Source of the DNA: an uncultured Eubacteriales bacterium | GTDB lineage: Bacteria > Bacillota > Clostridia > Oscillospirales > Acutalibacteraceae | Reading direction: 5' to 3' | DNA: 7,692 nucleotides | NCBI GenBank assembly: GCA_900316925.1 | Contig: ONEU01000081.1 | Span: forward strand, 1-7,692 | Part shown: in pieces, positions 6,036 through 7,692 of the stretch | Numbering within the stretch: the stretch's first letter is position 1 | Layout: each line of letters starts with the position of its first letter | Translations under genes and position numbers: made by a program | Notes under the pieces: model-generated | Databases searched by the model: none | What the model was told of the DNA's origin: nothing | What the model saw: only the letters and a program-made list of their open reading frames with translations

Positions 6036-6808
6036 GTGAAGCATTTGAAAAGGGAAGCGATATCATTGCCGGCAGAAATCCGGTCACCGAGGCACTGCGG
6101 TCCGGACGCGCCATCGAAAGCGTGCTGATTGCCAAGGGGGAACTGAACGGTTCTGTTAGGGTCATTGCCGCCAAAGCAAAATCGCTGAAAATTCCGATCA
6201 AAGAAGTGGATAAAAGAAAGCTCGACGCACTCTGCGGCGGTGCAGTCCATCAGGGAGTGGCAGCTATAGCCGCCATCAAGGAGTATTCCACGGTGGATGA
6301 CATTTTTGCGCTGGCAGAGAGCAGAAATGAACCGCCGTTCATCGTCGTGTTGGACGAAATTGAGGATGCCCATAACCTGGGGGCAATCATCCGTACTGCG
6401 GAATGTGCCGGGGCACACGGTATCATCATTCCGAAGCGGCGTGCGGTGGGGCTGAACTATACGGTGGGCAAGACATCTGCCGGAGCGTATGAGTATATGC
6501 CGATTGCACGGGTGACGAATATCCCGACGGTTCTTGACGAATTGAAAGAGAGGGGCTGTTGGATCTACGGTGCCGACATGGACGGAACGGTCTATGCGGA
6601 GAACGATCTGAGAGGAGCCGCCGCTTTGGTCATCGGATCCGAGGGCAACGGTCTTGGCAGGCTGGTCAGAGAGAAGTGTGACGTGATCCTGTCCCTGCCG
6701 ATGTGTGGCAAGATCAATTCGCTGAATGCGTCCGTAGCGGCAGGGATTCTGATGTACGAATTTACCCGCCAGCGCCTGCATATCAAATCAATAAACGGAG
6801 GTCAATAA
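6032..6808 (+). CDS. rlmB: 23S rRNA 2'-O-ribose methyltransferase RlmB-like (TrmH/SpoU family)
   Basis: The 258-residue protein methylates a ribose 2'-OH with S-adenosylmethionine; the family standard is Gm2251 in the 23S rRNA P-loop, which is the likely but unproven target. It has the N-terminal substrate-binding domain opening with IIAGRNPVTEALRSGR (about residues 11-26), a CGGAVHQGVAA block, and a SPOUT knot domain with motif 1 DAHNLGAIIRTAE (Asn115, Arg121 expected catalytic), motif 2 VIGSEGNGLGRL (Glu204) and motif 3 LPMCGKINSLNASVAAGIL (Asn232). These residues are the ones that mark active TrmH-family enzymes. Translation starts at TTG, which usually lowers expression. It does not sit beside cysS and mini-RNase III as it does in Bacillus. 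The downstream gene begins 2 nt after its stop. Other TrmH-family targets (another rRNA or tRNA position) remain possible. Confidence 0.9.
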   Translation: MSEAFEKGSDIIAGRNPVTEALRSGRAIESVLIAKGELNGSVRVIAAKAKSLKIPIKEVDKRKLDALCGGAVHQGVAAIAAIKEYSTVDDIFALAESRNEPPFIVVLDEIEDAHNLGAIIRTAECAGAHGIIIPKRRAVGLNYTVGKTSAGAYEYMPIARVTNIPTVLDELKERGCWIYGADMDGTVYAENDLRGAAALVIGSEGNGLGRLVREKCDVILSLPMCGKINSLNASVAAGILMYEFTRQRLHIKSINGGQ

Positions 6809-6810
6809 CG

Positions 6811-7692
6811 ATGTCAAGGGTAAGAAATCCCAGAATGCCTGAACATACATCCGCTTCTCCGATCCGCAATCTATTCAAGCAGAAAGAAGAAACGCAGGCT
6901 GTGCAGGAAGCGGAACAGAGTGTTCCCGAAGAGGCACCGGCGGCAGCGTCCGAAACAAAACGGCAGATTCTGCCGGAGAAAGAGCAGCCGACAACCCCTG
7001 GAGAGGAACGGCAGCCGACGCCTGAACCACAACCGCCGGCACCCCCGCCGTCCTTCTTTGATGACGATGATACATCTGCTATTTACGGTGAGATTACCGA
7101 TGACACGACGCCTGAGCCTCCCGAGATCGAAATACCGGAGAAAGAGATTGTTTATGAGGATATTTCGTCTGACAGGAAGAGCGGCAAACGGTTCAGCAAG
7201 CTAAAGGAGCGTTTCCAGAAGATCGTCAACGCCCTGAAACAGCAGCCGGAGGCAGAGGAATATGACGATGAGTCGGACGAGGAGCTCACGGATGAAGATA
7301 TCGACAACAGCGGCATTGATCTTGATTCCGCCAAGTCTATCTATAAGGTCAATAAACCCGTTGAAGCACCGCAGGAGACAGCCGATGCATCCACCATAGA
7401 GGCGATCAAAGCCATTATGAGTCAGAAGAGTGGCGAACCCAAGACCGGACATGAAGCTGCGGCTGAGACAAGTGAAAAACCGATCAATAAAACAGAGCAG
7501 GAACCGGAAACCGAAACTGCCGGGAAGCCCGAAAAGCCGCCGGTAAAGGTGGAGGTTGTAAAGCAGACAGAGACAAAGCCGGCAACCGAGACTGCCGAGA
7601 AGCCCGAAAAGCCGCCGGTAAAGGTGGAGGTTGTAAAACAGACCGAGACAAAGCCGGCAATCGAGACTGCCGAGAAGACCGAAAAGCCGCCG
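6811..7692 (+). CDS. Charged, proline-rich, tandem-repeat protein of unknown function (3' end lies right of the window)
   Basis: ATG 6811 has GGAGG at 6797-6801, 9 nt upstream, inside the end of rlmB, and opens 294 codons without a stop to the window edge. I recognise no domain. The sequence looks disordered: rich in Glu, Lys, Pro, Thr and Ala, with no Cys or Trp. In order: a basic start (SRVRNPRMP), a Pro/Glu-rich stretch with PQPPAPPP before an Asp run (84-87), a basic amphipathic segment RKSGKRFSKLKERFQKIVNALK at about 122-143, a strongly acidic stretch 147-165, a short helix-like segment STIEAIKAIMSQK near 194-206, then 25-residue repeats from 235 on. No signal peptide or membrane segment appears in the visible part; one could lie further downstream. 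Close spacing to rlmB suggests one transcript. It could be a linker or scaffold ahead of a folded domain beyond the edge. Confidence 0.85.
   Translation, partial: MSRVRNPRMPEHTSASPIRNLFKQKEETQAVQEAEQSVPEEAPAAASETKRQILPEKEQPTTPGEERQPTPEPQPPAPPPSFFDDDDTSAIYGEITDDTTPEPPEIEIPEKEIVYEDISSDRKSGKRFSKLKERFQKIVNALKQQPEAEEYDDESDEELTDEDIDNSGIDLDSAKSIYKVNKPVEAPQETADASTIEAIKAIMSQKSGEPKTGHEAAAETSEKPINKTEQEPETETAGKPEKPPVKVEVVKQTETKPATETAEKPEKPPVKVEVVKQTETKPAIETAEKTEKPP
7513..7692 (+). repeat. 75-bp in-frame tandem repeat (25-residue Pro/Lys/Glu/Val unit), continuing past the edge
   Basis: Unit 1 is 7513-7587, unit 2 is 7588-7662, and unit 3 starts at 7663 and is cut by the window at 30 bases. Units 1 and 2 differ at 5 of 75 bases by my count. 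The residue unit reads ETAEKPEKPP, then VKVEVVKQTETKPAT; unit 1 has Gly for the fourth residue, unit 2 ends in Ile, and unit 3 has Thr for the sixth. Near identity at DNA level suggests recent expansion by slippage or recombination. Confidence 0.95.

Noticed and set aside
5939..6781. 280-codon reverse-strand ORF across rlmB
   Set aside because: It is a shadow of rlmB, whose catalytic motifs are clear on the + strand; the reverse product is rich in His, Arg and Cys without any recognisable domain.

Overview
The window reads as a chromosomal segment of a low- to mid-GC Gram-positive bacterium, most likely a Clostridia member of the Ruminococcus/Oscillospiraceae type. This rests on strong GGAGG-type ribosome binding sites, a TGTGnTATAAT extended -10 promoter, short hairpin-plus-T-run terminators, a compact arg operon in the Firmicute order, and protein sequences that match Firmicute versions of each family. 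The taxonomic placement is inference; no rRNA or other marker is present. All six complete genes and both partial ones lie on the + strand.

Positions 1-4602 hold an arginine-biosynthesis operon in the order argC (3' part only), argJ, argB, argD, argF, with gaps of 36, 21, 16 and 2 nt, closed by a strong rho-independent terminator at 4610-4644. Together these enzymes convert N-acetylglutamate to citrulline: ArgB phosphorylates, ArgC reduces, ArgD transaminates, ArgJ moves the acetyl group from N-acetylornithine back to glutamate (the cyclic, acetyl-recycling route), and ArgF carbamoylates ornithine. ArgB has the N-terminal helix and C-terminal signature of the arginine-inhibited kinases, so end-product feedback probably acts there. 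argG, argH and carAB are not in the window.

Positions 4702-5831 form a stand-alone unit: a sigma-A type promoter (TTGCAA, 17 nt, TATGAT), one gene for an ATP-grasp protein of the sugar-transfer-associated family (substrate unknown), and its own terminator.

From about 5884 a third transcription unit begins: an extended -10 promoter, a roughly 110-nt leader that can fold into a three-way junction, a TTG-started rlmB (23S rRNA 2'-O-ribose methyltransferase), and 2 nt after its stop an open reading frame that runs off the right edge. This last protein (294 residues visible) is highly charged, proline-rich, predicted disordered and ends in a 25-residue tandem repeat encoded by near-identical 75-bp units.

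Most of the window is ordinary metabolism. The places worth a second look are the rlmB leader (structure, odd promoter spacing, small overlapping upstream ORF), the repeat protein co-transcribed with rlmB, and the orphan ATP-grasp gene. I see no mobile element, CRISPR array, tRNA or rRNA gene, and no clear evidence of a previously undescribed defence or other multi-gene system.
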